In this document: one piece after another, positions 25,753-37,461 of the stretch
Numbering within the stretch: the stretch's first letter is position 1
How the letters are laid out: every line of letters starts with the position of its first letter
Source of the DNA: Flavobacteriales bacterium
GTDB lineage: Bacteria; Bacteroidota; Bacteroidia; DT-38
Reading direction: 5' to 3'
DNA: 64,000 bases
NCBI GenBank assembly: GCA_013214975.1
Contig: JABSPR010000020.1
Span: 11,171-75,170 of the forward strand
Notes under the pieces: model-generated
Seen by the model: the letters and a program-made list of their open reading frames with translations, nothing else
Told to the model about the DNA's origin: nothing
Databases searched by the model: none
Position numbers and translations under genes: made by a program

Positions 25753-26442
25753 ATGGCTAGATTAACAAAAAAGAAAAAAGAGGCGCAAGGTAAATACGAT
25801 GCTGAAAAGCAATATTCGTTACTTGAGGCTGCTGGAATAGTAAAGGATATTACTAATACAAACTTTGATTCAAGCATTGAAATAAGTGTTCGGTTAAATG
25901 TAAATCCAACAAAGGCAAATGAAATGGTAAGAGGTAATGTTGCTCTTCCTCATGGTCTTGGTAAGGAAGTTACAGTTTTAGTATTATGTACTCCAGACAA
26001 GGAAGAGGAAGCTAAAGCAGCTGGTGCTGATTTTGTTGGGTTGGATGATTATATTGAGAAGATCAGAGGTGGTTGGACAGATATTGATTCAATTATTACT
26101 ATGCCTAGCATAATGGGTAAAATTGGCGCATTAGGAAAAGTTTTAGGACCACGTGGATTAATGCCTAACCCTAAAACAGGTACAGTTACAATGGAAGTTG
26201 GGAAGGCTGTTACTGCAATTAAAGCGGGTAAGATTGATTTTAAAGTAGATAAAACTGGGATTATTCATTCTGCTGTTGGAAAGGCTTCTTTTGATAAAGA
26301 AAAAATTTCTGAGAATGCAAATGAGCTTATTCAAACTATTATTAAGTTGAAGCCTGCATCTACAAAGGGTATTTACATTAAAAGTTTATCAATGTGTAGT
26401 ACGATGAGTACTTCTGTCTCGGTTGACACGAAAACATTGTAA
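25753..26442 (+). CDS. rplA: 50S ribosomal protein L1
   Basis: A 229-residue L1 protein. The two-domain pattern is visible, with the conserved [18 protein letters not shown] segment near residue 130 and [19 protein letters not shown] near 158. L1 forms the mobile stalk near the E site and in many bacteria represses its own operon. rplJ follows after only 22 bases, so there is no room here for the long L10-binding leader found in some other phyla. Confidence 0.97.
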   Translation: MARLTKKKKEAQGKYDAEKQYSLLEAAGIVKDITNTNFDSSIEISVRLNVNPTKANEMVRGNVALPHGLGKEVTVLVLCTPDKEEEAKAAGADFVGLDDYIEKIRGGWTDIDSIITMPSIMGKIGALGKVLGPRGLMPNPKTGTVTMEVGKAVTAIKAGKIDFKVDKTGIIHSAVGKASFDKEKISENANELIQTIIKLKPASTKGIYIKSLSMCSTMSTSVSVDTKTL

Positions 26443-26464
26443 TATAATATAGAAGATTGTTATC

Positions 26465-26986
26465 ATGACAAGAGCGGAAAAAGATCAGTTAATAGGAAGC
26501 TTAACTACAGAGCTAGCAAATAGCGCCAATTTATATATTACCGATATATCCGGAATGGATATGGTAGGCACAAGTAAGTTGCGTAAAATGTGCTTCGACA
26601 AGAATGTGACTTTATCGGTTACGAAAAACACATTGTTGAAAAGAGCAATGGAGAATTCGGAAACAGATTACTCCGAGTTATACGATGTGTTAAAAGGAAA
26701 CACAGCTATTATGTTTTCTGAAAGTGCAAGTGAGCCAGCTAAACTAATAGAGAAGTTTAGAAAGAAAAAGGATAGGCCTTATGTTAAAGCTGCTTTCATT
26801 GAAGAGACAGTATACATTGGTGATGAGAATTTGAAAATGTTAAGTAACATCAAGTCTAAAAACGAAATGATTGGGGAAGTGATTGGAATACTTCAATCTC
26901 CAGCTAAAAATGTTATTTCTGCTCTTCAATCAGGAGGACAGACATTATCGGGAATTGTTAAAACCTTAGGGGAGAGACAAGAATAA
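26465..26986 (+). CDS. rplJ: 50S ribosomal protein L10
   Basis: A 173-residue L10 protein. The rRNA-binding N-terminal domain has [20 protein letters not shown] and [14 protein letters not shown]; the C-terminal helix (from about residue 140) should bind the L7/L12 dimers. Length is normal. It is followed by rplL after 32 bases. Confidence 0.95.
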   Translation: MTRAEKDQLIGSLTTELANSANLYITDISGMDMVGTSKLRKMCFDKNVTLSVTKNTLLKRAMENSETDYSELYDVLKGNTAIMFSESASEPAKLIEKFRKKKDRPYVKAAFIEETVYIGDENLKMLSNIKSKNEMIGEVIGILQSPAKNVISALQSGGQTLSGIVKTLGERQE

Positions 26987-27018
26987 TTTTATATACAACA
27001 ACAATTAAATTTAATACA

Positions 27019-27396
27019 ATGGCAGATTTAAAATCATTTGCAGATCAACTAGTAAGTTTATCAGTAAAAGAAGTCAATGAGTTGGCTGGAATCTTGAAAG
27101 ATGAGCACGGTATCGAACCAGCGGCAGCAGCAGTTGCAGTAGCAGGTCCTGGAGCAGGAGCAGCTGAAGAAGCAGGTGAGGAACAAACTGAATTCGATGT
27201 AGTTTTAACTGAAGCAGGTGGTTCAAAATTAGCAGTAGTAAAATTAGTTAAAGAACTAACTGGTTTAGGTCTTAAAGAGGCAAAAGAAATGGTAGACGGA
27301 GCACCGAAAGCTATTAAAGAAGCAGTGTCTAAGGACGAAGCTGAGTCTCTTAAAGCAAAATTAGAAGAAGCTGGAGCTTCAGTTGAATTAAAATAA
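27019..27396 (+). CDS. rplL: 50S ribosomal protein L7/L12
   Basis: A 125-residue acidic protein. N-terminal dimer domain (1-32), an Ala/Gly-rich hinge (about 36-58) and the C-terminal domain with [21 protein letters not shown] and [14 protein letters not shown] that touches translation factors. A hairpin with a broken T run separates it from rpoB, consistent with more L7/L12 than polymerase being made. Confidence 0.97.
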   Translation: MADLKSFADQLVSLSVKEVNELAGILKDEHGIEPAAAAVAVAGPGAGAAEEAGEEQTEFDVVLTEAGGSKLAVVKLVKELTGLGLKEAKEMVDGAPKAIKEAVSKDEAESLKAKLEEAGASVELK

Positions 27397-27410
27397 TCAA
27401 CTGATTCCAG

Positions 27411-27447
27411 TGCTAACCTGGCTTAGTCAGGTTAGTGTTTTCTTGTT
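27411..27447 (+). terminator. Partial terminator (attenuator) between rplL and rpoB
   Basis: CTAACCTG (27413-27420) pairs perfectly with CAGGTTAG (27428-27435) around a 7-base loop. The tail TGTTTTCTTGTTT is T-rich but interrupted, so incomplete termination is likely, as in other rplL-rpoB gaps. Confidence 0.65.
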
Positions 27448-27499
27448 TCGCAATTGAGATTTTTTCAGAGTTATATTTCTTAACTAATTATATTATTAC

Positions 27500-30400
27500 A
27501 TGGCTACAGAAAAGAGGATTAATTTTTCGAGAACGAAAAATAAGTTAGAGTACCCTGACTTTCTTGATGTGCAAATCCAGTCGTATACGGACTTTTTTCA
27601 GATTAACACTGCACCTGAAAAGAGAAACAACGAAGGTCTCTATAAAGTTTTCGCTGAAAACTTCCCTATAACTGATTCACGGAATCAGTTTGTATTGGAG
27701 TTTTTGGGATATTCTATAGATCCACCTAGATATTCTTTAGAGGAATGTTGTGAGCGTGGTTTATCTTATAGCTTGCCGTTAAAGGCAAAGCTTAAGCTGT
27801 ATTGTACTGATCCTGAACATGAGGATTTCGAAACAATTGTGCAAGATGTATATTTGGGAACTATCCCTTATATGACTCCTAAAGGTTCGTTTATAATAAA
27901 CGGAGCAGAAAGAGTTATCGTTTCGCAATTGCATAGATCGCCTGGTGTTTTCTTTGGTCAAAATTTTCATGCAAATGGTACAAAACTGTACTCTGCAAGG
28001 GTAATTCCTTTTAGAGGATCTTGGATTGAGTTTACGACGGATATTAATCACGTAATGTATGCGTATATCGATCGTAAGAAAAAGTTACCTGTTACTACTT
28101 TGCTTAGGGCAATTGGTTATGAGAGTGACAAAGAGATCCTTCAGATCTTTGACTTGGCTGATGAAATGAAAGTTAGCAAAGCCGCTCTTAAGAAAGTTAT
28201 CGGTAGAAAACTTGCTGCAAGAGTATTAAAAACTTGGATCGAGGATTTTGTTGATGAGGATACTGGTGAGGTTGTTTCTATCGAAAGAAATGAAATGATA
28301 ATCGATAGAGAGACTGTTATTGAAAAAGAGCATATCGAACTTATTCTTGAATCTGAAACTAAATCAATCATCCTACACAAGGAGAATGTAAATACTGCTG
28401 ACTATGCAATTATTTACAATACTTTACAAAAGGATGCTACGAATTCTGGTAAAGAAGCTGTAGAATATATCTATCGTCAGTTAAGAAATACTGAGCCTCC
28501 AGATGAGGAAACTGCAAGAGGTGTAATTGATAAATTATTCTTCTCTGATAAACGGTATGATTTAGGTGAAGTTGGTCGATACAGAATTAATAAGAAATTA
28601 AACTTAGATACACCTGTAGATACAAAGACTTTAACTAGAGAAGATATTATTTGCATAATAACTTATTTGATCGAGTTGGTTAACTCAAAAGCAGATGTTG
28701 ATGATATTGATCATTTAAGTAATAGAAGAGTAAGAACTGTTGGTGAGCAACTGTTCACTCAATTCGGTGTTGGGCTTTCAAGAATGGCTAGAACTATTCG
28801 TGAAAGAATGAATGTTCGAGATAATGAGGTTTTTACTCCTATCGATTTGATTAATGCAAAGACTCTGTCCTCTGTTATTAATTCATTCTTTGGAACTAAC
28901 CAGTTGTCACAGTTTATGGATCAAACGAATCCATTAGCTGAGATTACGCACAAAAGAAGACTTTCTGCACTTGGACCAGGTGGTTTATCAAGAGAAAGAG
29001 CTGGTTTTGAGGTAAGGGATGTTCATTATACGCATTATGGTAGACTTTGTACTATTGAAACTCCAGAGGGACCAAACATTGGTTTGATATCTTCTCTTTG
29101 CGTATACGCGAAAATTAATAAGCTTGGATTCATTGAAACACCTTACCGAAGTGTTACTGATGGTAAAGTGGATTTCGTTACAGTTCCTAAGTATTTAAGT
29201 GCGGAGGAAGAGGATTCTCATACAATCGCTCAAGCGAATGCTCCTATTGATGATGCTGGAAAGTTCATTAATAAGGAAGTTAAAGCAAGATTCGAGGGTG
29301 ATTTTCCTGTTGTGCCACCGAAGGATGTCGATTTAATTGATGTTGCTCCTAATCAGATTACGTCTATTGCTGCATCTTTAATTCCATTCTTAGAGAATGA
29401 TGATGCGAATAGAGCCCTGATGGGATCGAATATGCAACGTCAAGCTACACCATTATTAAATCCACAAGCTCCTGTAGTCGGAACTGGATTGGAAGCCAAA
29501 GTTGCTGAAGATTCTAGAGTTCTAATTAATGCAGAAGGCGAAGGTATTATCGAATATGTTGATGGAGATGAAATTCGAGTTAAATATAGTAGAAGCAAAG
29601 AAGATGAATTAATCAGCTTTGATGATACTGTAAAAAGCTATGGGTTAACAAAATTCAAGAAAACGAATCAAAGTACTTGTATTAACTTGAGGCCAATTGT
29701 TGTAGTAGGTGAGAAGGTAAGAAAAGGTCAGGTGTTATGTGAGGGTTATGCTACGGATAACGGTGAGTTAGCTTTAGGTCGTAACTTAAAAGTAGCTTTT
29801 ATGCCTTGGAAAGGGTATAACTTTGAGGATGCAATTGTGATCTCTCAAAAGGTTGTTAAAGACGATATCTTTACCTCTATACACATAGATGAATATTCTA
29901 TGGACGTAAGAGATACTAAACGTGGTTTAGAGGAACTTACTCCTGATATTCCTAATGTAAGTGAAGAAGCAACGAAGGATCTAGATGAAAATGGATTGAT
30001 TCGTATCGGTGCTGAAGTTAAAGAAGGAGATATCTTAATTGGGAAAATAACCCCTAAAGGAGAAACGGATCCTTCTCCTGAAGAGAAACTATTGAGAGCA
30101 ATTTTTGGAGATAAAGCAGGAGATGTTAAAGATGCCTCATTAAAAGTATCGCCGTCTGTTAACGGTATCGTAATTGGTAAGAAATTATTTACTAGAGCTC
30201 TTAAAGAGAGAAAGCATAAAACACAAGATAAATCTGTAATTGATGCAATCGAGTCTGATCATGATGCTGAGAATGCTAGGTTAAAGAACTTGTTAGTGGA
30301 GAGATTGTTTTCTATCGTGAATGGTAAGACTTCGCAAGGTGTAATTAATCACTTTAATGAAGAGATCATCAAGAAAGGAACAAAATACACACAAAAACTT

Positions 30401-31300
30401 CTTCAAAAAGTTGAGTATGCTGATATCGATTCAAGTAGATGGACTACAGACTCAGATAAAAATAACGTCATTAAAAAATTATTACATAACTACAATGTAA
30501 AGTTTAATGAAGAGTTAGGTGAATTCAGAAGAAAGAAGTTTGCTATAACGGTTGGTGATGAATTGCCCTCTGGTATTGTTAAAATGGCTAAAGTTTATAT
30601 TGCTCAAAAAAGGAAACTTAAAGTGGGTGATAAAATGGCTGGACGTCATGGTAATAAAGGTATCGTTGCTAAAATAGTTAGAGAAGAGGATATGCCTTTC
30701 TTGGAAGATGGTACTGCTGTTGATATTGTACTTAATCCACTTGGTGTACCTTCTAGGATGAACTTAGGCCAGATTTATGAAACGGTTCTTGGTTGGGCTG
30801 GTGTGCAAACAGGTGTTAAGTTTGCAACTCCCATTTTTGATGGAGCATCTGTTGAGGAAATTGGCAAATATGTGAAAGATGCTGGATTACCAGAATATGG
30901 TATGACATATCTATATGATGGTGGTACAGGTGATAAATTTGATCAGCCTGCGACAGTTGGTGTGATCTATATGATTAAACTACATCACTTGATTGATGAT
31001 AAAATGCATGCGAGATCAATTGGGCCATATTCACTCATTACACAACAACCTCTTGGTGGTAAAGCACAGTTTGGTGGTCAACGTTTTGGAGAGATGGAAG
31101 TTTGGGCAGTTGAAGCATTCGGTGCGGCAAATATTCTTCAAGAATTATTGACTATAAAATCAGATGATGTTAGTGGTAGAGCGAAAGCTTATGAAGCTAT
31201 CGTTAAAGGAGAGGCAATGCCTACACCTGGAGTTCCTGAGTCCTTCAGTGTATTATTGCATGAACTTAGAGGATTAGGATTGAATATAGCATTAGAGTAA
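27500..31300 (+). CDS. rpoB: DNA-directed RNA polymerase beta subunit
   Basis: A 1266-residue beta subunit of usual Bacteroidota length. The rifampicin pocket (about residues 468-500) reads [21 protein letters not shown] and SALGPGGL, so the residues usually mutated in resistance (Gln, Asp, His, Ser) are all wild type. The C-terminal part has [12 protein letters not shown] near 1043 and [17 protein letters not shown] near 1193. It forms half of the polymerase active-site cleft. It precedes rpoC by 39 bases. Confidence 0.98.
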   Translation: MATEKRINFSRTKNKLEYPDFLDVQIQSYTDFFQINTAPEKRNNEGLYKVFAENFPITDSRNQFVLEFLGYSIDPPRYSLEECCERGLSYSLPLKAKLKLYCTDPEHEDFETIVQDVYLGTIPYMTPKGSFIINGAERVIVSQLHRSPGVFFGQNFHANGTKLYSARVIPFRGSWIEFTTDINHVMYAYIDRKKKLPVTTLLRAIGYESDKEILQIFDLADEMKVSKAALKKVIGRKLAARVLKTWIEDFVDEDTGEVVSIERNEMIIDRETVIEKEHIELILESETKSIILHKENVNTADYAIIYNTLQKDATNSGKEAVEYIYRQLRNTEPPDEETARGVIDKLFFSDKRYDLGEVGRYRINKKLNLDTPVDTKTLTREDIICIITYLIELVNSKADVDDIDHLSNRRVRTVGEQLFTQFGVGLSRMARTIRERMNVRDNEVFTPIDLINAKTLSSVINSFFGTNQLSQFMDQTNPLAEITHKRRLSALGPGGLSRERAGFEVRDVHYTHYGRLCTIETPEGPNIGLISSLCVYAKINKLGFIETPYRSVTDGKVDFVTVPKYLSAEEEDSHTIAQANAPIDDAGKFINKEVKARFEGDFPVVPPKDVDLIDVAPNQITSIAASLIPFLENDDANRALMGSNMQRQATPLLNPQAPVVGTGLEAKVAEDSRVLINAEGEGIIEYVDGDEIRVKYSRSKEDELISFDDTVKSYGLTKFKKTNQSTCINLRPIVVVGEKVRKGQVLCEGYATDNGELALGRNLKVAFMPWKGYNFEDAIVISQKVVKDDIFTSIHIDEYSMDVRDTKRGLEELTPDIPNVSEEATKDLDENGLIRIGAEVKEGDILIGKITPKGETDPSPEEKLLRAIFGDKAGDVKDASLKVSPSVNGIVIGKKLFTRALKERKHKTQDKSVIDAIESDHDAENARLKNLLVERLFSIVNGKTSQGVINHFNEEIIKKGTKYTQKLLQKVEYADIDSSRWTTDSDKNNVIKKLLHNYNVKFNEELGEFRRKKFAITVGDELPSGIVKMAKVYIAQKRKLKVGDKMAGRHGNKGIVAKIVREEDMPFLEDGTAVDIVLNPLGVPSRMNLGQIYETVLGWAGVQTGVKFATPIFDGASVEEIGKYVKDAGLPEYGMTYLYDGGTGDKFDQPATVGVIYMIKLHHLIDDKMHARSIGPYSLITQQPLGGKAQFGGQRFGEMEVWAVEAFGAANILQELLTIKSDDVSGRAKAYEAIVKGEAMPTPGVPESFSVLLHELRGLGLNIALE

Positions 31301-31339
31301 AAAAGAAGTAAATTATTAATTACTAATAATTGTTGATTA

Positions 31340-34300
31340 ATGGCTTTTAAAAAGGAAAGTAAGATAAAGAACGATTTTAAAAAAATCGTTATCAGTTTAG
31401 CGTCACCAGAAATGATTTTAGAAAGATCTAGTGGTGAAGTGTTGAAACCAGAAACAATTAATTACAGAACTTATAAACCTGAAAGAGATGGTTTATTCTG
31501 TGAAAGAATTTTTGGTCCTGTTAAAGACTGGGAATGCCATTGTGGAAAGTACAAGAGAATTAGATATCGTGGAATTATTTGCGATAGATGTGGTGTTGAA
31601 GTGACGGAGAAAAAAGTACGTCGTGAGAGAATGGGACACATCTCTCTAGTTGTACCAGTTGCCCATATTTGGTATTTTAAATCGTTACCTAATAAAATTG
31701 GTTATTTATTAGGTCTTCCTACCAAAAGGTTGGACATGATTATCTATTATGAAAGATATGTAATCATTCAAGCTGCAGGTACGTTAAATAAAGAGGGTGA
31801 GCCTTATCAGTATTTGGATTTCATAACGGAGGAAGAATACCTTGATATTTTAGAAGCTAGACCTATTGAAAGTCAGTATCTAGATGATTCTGATCCAGAG
31901 AAATTTATTGCAAAAATGGGTGCGGAAGCATTGTTTGATTTGCTTTCTAGAATTGATTTGGATGATCTTTCTTTCCAATTAAGAGATAAGGCTTCCAAAG
32001 AAACTTCGCAACAAAGAAAGAATGAAGCGTTAAAAAGGCTTCAAGTTGTTGAAGCATTTAGAAATGCCAACACTAGGATTGTTAACAAGCCTGAGTGGAT
32101 GATCATCAAGGTAGTACCTGTAATTCCACCTGAATTACGTCCATTGGTACCTCTAGATGGTGGTCGTTTTGCGACTTCTGATTTGAATGATTTATACAGA
32201 AGGGTAATCATTAGAAACAATCGACTAAAAAGATTGATTGAAATTAAAGCTCCTGAAGTAATCTTACGTAACGAAAAAAGAATGTTGCAGGAAGCTGTAG
32301 ATTCATTACTTGATAATACACGTAAGGCAAGTGCTGTTAAAACTGAATCAAACAGAGCGCTTAAGTCATTAAGTGATAGTTTAAAGGGTAAGTCTGGTAG
32401 ATTCCGTCAAAATTTATTAGGAAAGAGGGTAGATTATTCTGCAAGATCTGTAATTGTTGTAGGGCCAGATTTGAAGCTACATGAGTGTGGTCTTCCTAAA
32501 GACATGGCCGCTGAACTTTTCAAGCCGTTTGTCATTAGAAAACTTATTGAAAGGGGCATTGTGAAAACAGTGAAGTCTGCAAAGAAAATTGTAGATAAAA
32601 AGCATGCGGTAATTTGGGATATATTGGAAAATGTATTAACGGGGCATCCAGTTATGCTTAACAGGGCTCCTACTCTTCACAGATTAGGTATCCAAGCTTT
32701 CCAACCAAAACTTATTGAAGGGAAAGCAATACAGTTACATCCTTTAGTTTGTACAGCGTTTAACGCGGATTTTGATGGTGATCAGATGGCGGTTCATTTA
32801 CCTTTAGGTAATGCAGCTATTTTGGAAGCTCAAATGTTAATGTTAGCTTCTCATAATATTCTTAACCCTGCAAATGGCGCTCCAGTTACTGTTCCTTCGC
32901 AGGATATGGTTTTGGGTCTATATTATATGACCAAAGGTAGAGTGAGTGAAGAAGGGGCTCCTGTTAAAGGTGAAGGATTATCTTTTTATTCTCCTGAGGA
33001 ACTTATCATTGCTTACAATGAGAAGAAAGTAGATCTACATGCTTGGATTAAAATTAGAACAGAAGTTTTAGGTGATGATGGTGAAACAAAACTTGCTATT
33101 ATTGATACTACTTGTGGCCGAGTTTTATTTAACGAAGTTGTACCTCAAGAAGTAGGCTATATAAACGAAGTTTTAACTAAAAAAGCATTAAGAGATATTA
33201 TTGGTCTTATCCAAAAGAGAACGGGTATGGCAAATACAGCTGCATTCCTTGACGAAATTAAGGACATGGGATTTACCATGGCATTTAAAGGAGGTTTGTC
33301 GTTTAATCTTGAAGATATTATTATCCCAGATATTAAAGCTGAATTAGTTGCTACAGCTGCCGCTAAAGTAGATGAGGTTAAGAAAAACTATGGAATGGGA
33401 TTTATAACGAACAACGAACGTTATAATCAAATTGTAGATATCTGGAGTAATGCGAATGCAAAGCTTACTCAAAACTTAATGGATACCATTAAGGAAAGCA
33501 AGCAAGGGTTTAACTCAATCTATATGATGTTTGATTCTGGTGCTAGGGGTTCTAGAGAGCAGATTAGACAGTTATCGGGAATGAGGGGTCTAATGGCTAA
33601 ACCTCAGAAATCTGGTGCAACAGGAGGAGAAATTATCGAAAATCCAATTCTTGCAAACTTTAAAGAAGGTTTGTCAATTCTTGAGTACTTTATTTCTACT
33701 CACGGTGCTAGAAAAGGTTTGGCAGATACAGCGCTTAAAACAGCTGATGCGGGTTACCTGACTAGAAGATTAGTAGATGTTGCTCAAGATGTAGTAATTA
33801 CCGATGCAGATTGTGGTACGCTTAGAGGCCTAATAGCATCAGCTCTTAAAAAGAATGAAGAAGAAGTAGAATCTTTATACGATAGAGTACTGGGTAGGAC
33901 AACGGTTCATGATGTATTTAATCCACTTGATGATGCATTAATTATTGAAGCTGGAGAGCAAATTACTGAAGAAGTTGCTAAGATCATTGAGGATTCTCCG
34001 ATAGAACATGTTGAAATACGTTCTGTACTTACTTGTGAGATGACAAGAGGCGTTTGTGCTAAATGCTATGGTAGAAACCTTGCATCTGGATTTATGGTTC
34101 AGAGAGGTGAAGCCGTTGGTGTTATTGCTGCTCAGTCTATTGGTGAACCGGGTACACAGTTAACGCTTAGAACTTTCCACGTTGGGGGTACTGCTTCCAC
34201 TTCTACTGTTGCATCTAGTATTGTTGCAAAAGCTGACGGTAAATTAGATATTGATGAACTCAAGACAGTTAAGAATTCTAAAGATGAAGTAGTGGTTATT

Positions 34301-35650
34301 GGACGTTCTGCAGAGATGCGTTTGATTGATGATGAAAAAGGAATTATTTTATCTACAAATAATATTCCTTATGGTGCACACTTATTTATTAAGAATGGTT
34401 CTAAAGTTAAAAAAGGAGATATTCTTTGCGAATGGGATCCATATAATGCGGTAATTATTTCTGAATCAGCTGGTAAGGTTGAGTTTGAGAGTATTGAAGA
34501 AGGATATACATTTAGAGAAGAGTCTGATGAGCAAACTGGATTTAAGGAAAAGGTAATAATCGATTCAAAGGATAAGACAAAGAACCCTGCTATGCATATT
34601 ATGAGTGGCAAAGATGTTTTGAATTCTTATAATATTCCGGTTGGTGCGCATATTTCAATTGACAAAGGGCAAAAGATTAGTGCAGGACAAATTCTTGTTA
34701 AGATACCTAGATCATCTGGTAAAACGGGTGATATTACAGGTGGACTACCAAGAGTAACTGAATTGTTTGAGGCACGTAATCCTTCTAATCCAGCTGTTGT
34801 TTCTGAAATTGATGGAGTTGTTTCTTTTGGAAAAATCAAGAGAGGTAATAGAGAGATAATTGTTGAATCGAGAACGGGTGAGATTAAGAAATACTTGGCT
34901 TCATTATCTAAGCATATTCTTGTTCAAGAAAATGACTATGTAAGAGCTGGTACAAGGTTATCTGAGGGAGCAATTACTCCTGCTGATATCTTGGCTATTG
35001 AAGGACCAACTAAAGTACAAGAGTACTTAGTGAATGAAATTCAGGAAGTTTATCGTTTGCAAGGTGTGAAGATTAATGATAAGCATTTTGAAGTTATTGT
35101 TCGTCAAATGATGAGGAAAGTAATTATTGCTGATCAAGGGGATACTAAATTCTTAGAGAAGCAAAGTGTTACCAAGCTTAGCTTTAGAGGTGAAAATGAT
35201 TGGATTTTTGGTCGTAAAGTTGTTCTTGATAGTGGAGATTCTGCTACTGTGAAAGTTGGGCAAATAATTACTTCTAGAAAACTAAGAGATGAAAATTCAA
35301 TGCTAAAAAGAAAGGATAAGAAGTTAATAGAGTCCAGAGACGCTATTAATGCAACTTCTAGTCCTATTCTTCAAGGTATAACTAGAGCATCTTTACAGAC
35401 AGATTCGTTTATTTCTGCTGCTTCGTTCCAGGAAACTACTAAGGTTCTTAATGAGGCTGCCATTAATGGGAAGGAAGATTACTTAAAAGGCCTTAAGGAG
35501 AATGTTATTGTTGGTCATTTAATTCCTGCAGGTACTGGCGTTAGAGAATACTCGAACATAGTTGTGGGTTCTCAAAGTGAATATGATAAACTTACAGGTA
35601 CTAGTAAAGAAGTGGCTGAGGAAGTAACAGAGGCAGTAGTAATTGAATAG
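31340..35650 (+). CDS. rpoC: DNA-directed RNA polymerase beta' subunit
   Basis: A 1436-residue beta' subunit. The first zinc site is in [20 protein letters not shown] (about residues 66-85), the catalytic Mg-binding loop is [12 protein letters not shown] near 474-485, and the second zinc site has [13 protein letters not shown] near 897. The bridge helix and trigger loop regions ([33 protein letters not shown]) are intact. The gene overlaps nothing; the next gene's ATG is ten bases downstream. Confidence 0.98.
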   Translation: MAFKKESKIKNDFKKIVISLASPEMILERSSGEVLKPETINYRTYKPERDGLFCERIFGPVKDWECHCGKYKRIRYRGIICDRCGVEVTEKKVRRERMGHISLVVPVAHIWYFKSLPNKIGYLLGLPTKRLDMIIYYERYVIIQAAGTLNKEGEPYQYLDFITEEEYLDILEARPIESQYLDDSDPEKFIAKMGAEALFDLLSRIDLDDLSFQLRDKASKETSQQRKNEALKRLQVVEAFRNANTRIVNKPEWMIIKVVPVIPPELRPLVPLDGGRFATSDLNDLYRRVIIRNNRLKRLIEIKAPEVILRNEKRMLQEAVDSLLDNTRKASAVKTESNRALKSLSDSLKGKSGRFRQNLLGKRVDYSARSVIVVGPDLKLHECGLPKDMAAELFKPFVIRKLIERGIVKTVKSAKKIVDKKHAVIWDILENVLTGHPVMLNRAPTLHRLGIQAFQPKLIEGKAIQLHPLVCTAFNADFDGDQMAVHLPLGNAAILEAQMLMLASHNILNPANGAPVTVPSQDMVLGLYYMTKGRVSEEGAPVKGEGLSFYSPEELIIAYNEKKVDLHAWIKIRTEVLGDDGETKLAIIDTTCGRVLFNEVVPQEVGYINEVLTKKALRDIIGLIQKRTGMANTAAFLDEIKDMGFTMAFKGGLSFNLEDIIIPDIKAELVATAAAKVDEVKKNYGMGFITNNERYNQIVDIWSNANAKLTQNLMDTIKESKQGFNSIYMMFDSGARGSREQIRQLSGMRGLMAKPQKSGATGGEIIENPILANFKEGLSILEYFISTHGARKGLADTALKTADAGYLTRRLVDVAQDVVITDADCGTLRGLIASALKKNEEEVESLYDRVLGRTTVHDVFNPLDDALIIEAGEQITEEVAKIIEDSPIEHVEIRSVLTCEMTRGVCAKCYGRNLASGFMVQRGEAVGVIAAQSIGEPGTQLTLRTFHVGGTASTSTVASSIVAKADGKLDIDELKTVKNSKDEVVVIGRSAEMRLIDDEKGIILSTNNIPYGAHLFIKNGSKVKKGDILCEWDPYNAVIISESAGKVEFESIEEGYTFREESDEQTGFKEKVIIDSKDKTKNPAMHIMSGKDVLNSYNIPVGAHISIDKGQKISAGQILVKIPRSSGKTGDITGGLPRVTELFEARNPSNPAVVSEIDGVVSFGKIKRGNREIIVESRTGEIKKYLASLSKHILVQENDYVRAGTRLSEGAITPADILAIEGPTKVQEYLVNEIQEVYRLQGVKINDKHFEVIVRQMMRKVIIADQGDTKFLEKQSVTKLSFRGENDWIFGRKVVLDSGDSATVKVGQIITSRKLRDENSMLKRKDKKLIESRDAINATSSPILQGITRASLQTDSFISAASFQETTKVLNEAAINGKEDYLKGLKENVIVGHLIPAGTGVREYSNIVVGSQSEYDKLTGTSKEVAEEVTEAVVIE

Positions 35651-35660
35651 TGTTGATAAG

Positions 35661-35984
35661 ATGGCTGGCGAAATAGAAGGAAAGGATAAAAATCAATTGA
35701 ATATTGAATTATCTGAAGAGATTGCGGATGGTATCTATTCAAATCTTGCTATCGTGAATCACTCTAACTCTGAATTTGTTTTAGACTTTATTAGAGTAAT
35801 GCCAGGCTTGCCAAAGGCGAAAGTAAAATCTAGAATTGTACTTACACCTCAACATGCTAAACGGTTATTATCAGCGCTTAATAATAATATTGTAAAGTTT
35901 GAAAGCACGCATGGTGCAATTCCTGAAATGGAACCTCAGGCTACCGTTCCAATGAATTTTGGCGGGCCGGCCGCAGAGGCTTAA
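35661..35984 (+). CDS. DUF3467 family protein
   Basis: A 107-residue protein with the DUF3467 pattern: LNIELSEEIADGIYSNLAIV, the SEFVLDFIRVMPG core and KVKSRIVLTPQHAKRLL. This small family is often encoded right after rpoC in Bacteroidota; its function is unknown, though the position suggests a link to transcription. I chose the ATG at 35661 rather than the in-frame TTG at 35643, which would overlap rpoC. The Pro/Gly-rich tail looks disordered. Confidence 0.85.
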   Translation: MAGEIEGKDKNQLNIELSEEIADGIYSNLAIVNHSNSEFVLDFIRVMPGLPKAKVKSRIVLTPQHAKRLLSALNNNIVKFESTHGAIPEMEPQATVPMNFGGPAAEA

Positions 35985-35998
35985 TTAAAGAGTTTTAA

Positions 35999-36038
35999 GT
36001 GTAAGTTTTGAATTCTAAACAGAATTTGAAACTTACAC
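35999..36038. terminator. Long hairpin between the rpoC operon and the convergent CBS gene
   Basis: GTGTAAGTTTTGAATTCT pairs with the inverted copy at 36021-36038 over 16 of 18 positions around an AAAC loop. A run of T is absent on either side, but its place between converging operons makes bidirectional termination the likely job. Confidence 0.6.
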
Positions 36039-36087
36039 GAAATTCCCTTCCGAATCTGTTTCTAATATATTACCCGAATATTTTTTC

Positions 36088-37446
36088 TTAGCTTATAGCG
36101 CTTATCACATCATGCTTAGTTATGATATGATATTTATTGTCTTCTAGTTCTACAAGAACAGCGTTGTTATCTTTGTGAATTAGTCTGGACACTTCTTCAA
36201 TTGATGCGTTTTTGCCAACAATAGGAAAGGAGCCTTTCATTATATCCTTGATAGGTGTATCTGCAACGTTTTTATCGTTAAAGTATAATTTAAACAAGTC
36301 GCTTTCATCAACTGAGCCCACAAGCCCATTTGAGTCTTCCACAGGGATTTGTGAGATGTTATATTTCTTCATTCTCTCTATCGCGTGCGAAACAAGTTCT
36401 TCCGTTTTAACGGTAATCATAGGCTGATCTATATGATTGCTTATAAGTTGTACAGCTAATTTAATGTCTATGTCAAGAAAACCTCTGTCTCTCATCCAGT
36501 CGTCATTAAACATTTTGCCAACGTACCTGCTTCCATGATCGTGAAACATCACCACAACCATATCCTCTGGTTTAAAATGCTCTTTCAGCTGAAGTAATCC
36601 CTTTATAGCAGACCCTGCAGAATTACCAACGAATATTCCTTCCTCTTTAGCGATTTTACGTGTGTAAACAGCCGCATCTTTATCGGTAACTTTTGTAAAA
36701 CCATCAATAATATCAAAGTCTACATTTTCAGGAAGAATATCCTCGCCAATACCTTCAGTTATATAGGAGTAGATTTCATTTTCATCGAACTCACCGGTTT
36801 CATGGTATTTCTTGAAAACAGATCCATATGTATCGATGCCCCAAAGTTTAATATTAGGGTTTTTCTCTTTGAGATATTTTCCAACTCCAGAAATAGTTCC
36901 GCCCGTACCTACTCCAGCAACGAAATGCGTAATTTCCCCTTCTGTTTGTTCCCAAATTTCAGGACCAGTTTGCTCGTAATGTGCGATGGCATTAGATGGG
37001 TTATCGTATTGATTTACATACCAACTATTAGGTGTCTCCTTAGCTAATCTTTTCGAAACTGAATAGTACGATCGCTCATCATCTGGTTCTACATTAGTTG
37101 GACAAACAACAACTTCTGCACCTACGGCTCTCAGTATATCCATTTTTTCTTTGGACTGCTTATCGCTAATAACACATATTAACTTGTAACCTCTCACTAC
37201 TGCCACTAACGCAAGTCCCATCCCTGTATTTCCAGAAGTTCCTTCGATAATAGTTCCTCCTGGTTTTAACCTTCCATCAGCTTCGGCATCGTCAATCATT
37301 TTAACAGCCATTCTGTCTTTAACCGAATTCCCTGGATTAAAGGTTTCTACTTTGGCCAGAACAAGCGCATCAATTTCTTTGGTTACATGATTTAACTTCA
37401 CAAGTGGAGTATTACCAATGGTTCCTAAAATATCCTCGAAATACAT
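36088..37446 (-). CDS. PLP-dependent cystathionine beta-synthase-like enzyme with CBS pair
   Basis: A 452-residue protein. The N-terminal two thirds are a fold type II PLP enzyme: PGNSVKDRMA near residue 40 carries the Lys that binds PLP, EGTSGNTGMGLA near 68 binds the substrate, and GVGTGGTISGVGKYL near 178 holds the PLP phosphate. Two CBS domains follow (about 335-450), which in homologues bind adenosyl ligands. The layout is that of cystathionine beta-synthase rather than plain CysK, but an O-acetylserine activity cannot be ruled out. It is convergent with the rpoC operon; the permease gene upstream on the same strand ends 15 bases before it. Confidence 0.88.
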   Translation of the reverse strand: MYFEDILGTIGNTPLVKLNHVTKEIDALVLAKVETFNPGNSVKDRMAVKMIDDAEADGRLKPGGTIIEGTSGNTGMGLALVAVVRGYKLICVISDKQSKEKMDILRAVGAEVVVCPTNVEPDDERSYYSVSKRLAKETPNSWYVNQYDNPSNAIAHYEQTGPEIWEQTEGEITHFVAGVGTGGTISGVGKYLKEKNPNIKLWGIDTYGSVFKKYHETGEFDENEIYSYITEGIGEDILPENVDFDIIDGFTKVTDKDAAVYTRKIAKEEGIFVGNSAGSAIKGLLQLKEHFKPEDMVVVMFHDHGSRYVGKMFNDDWMRDRGFLDIDIKLAVQLISNHIDQPMITVKTEELVSHAIERMKKYNISQIPVEDSNGLVGSVDESDLFKLYFNDKNVADTPIKDIMKGSFPIVGKNASIEEVSRLIHKDNNAVLVELEDNKYHIITKHDVISAIS

Positions 37447-37461
37447 AATGCAGGTTGTTTA

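Noticed and set aside
37442..37461. Fusion of the permease and cystathionine synthase genes
   Set aside because: They are separate frames with a clear stop and start and a 15-base gap.
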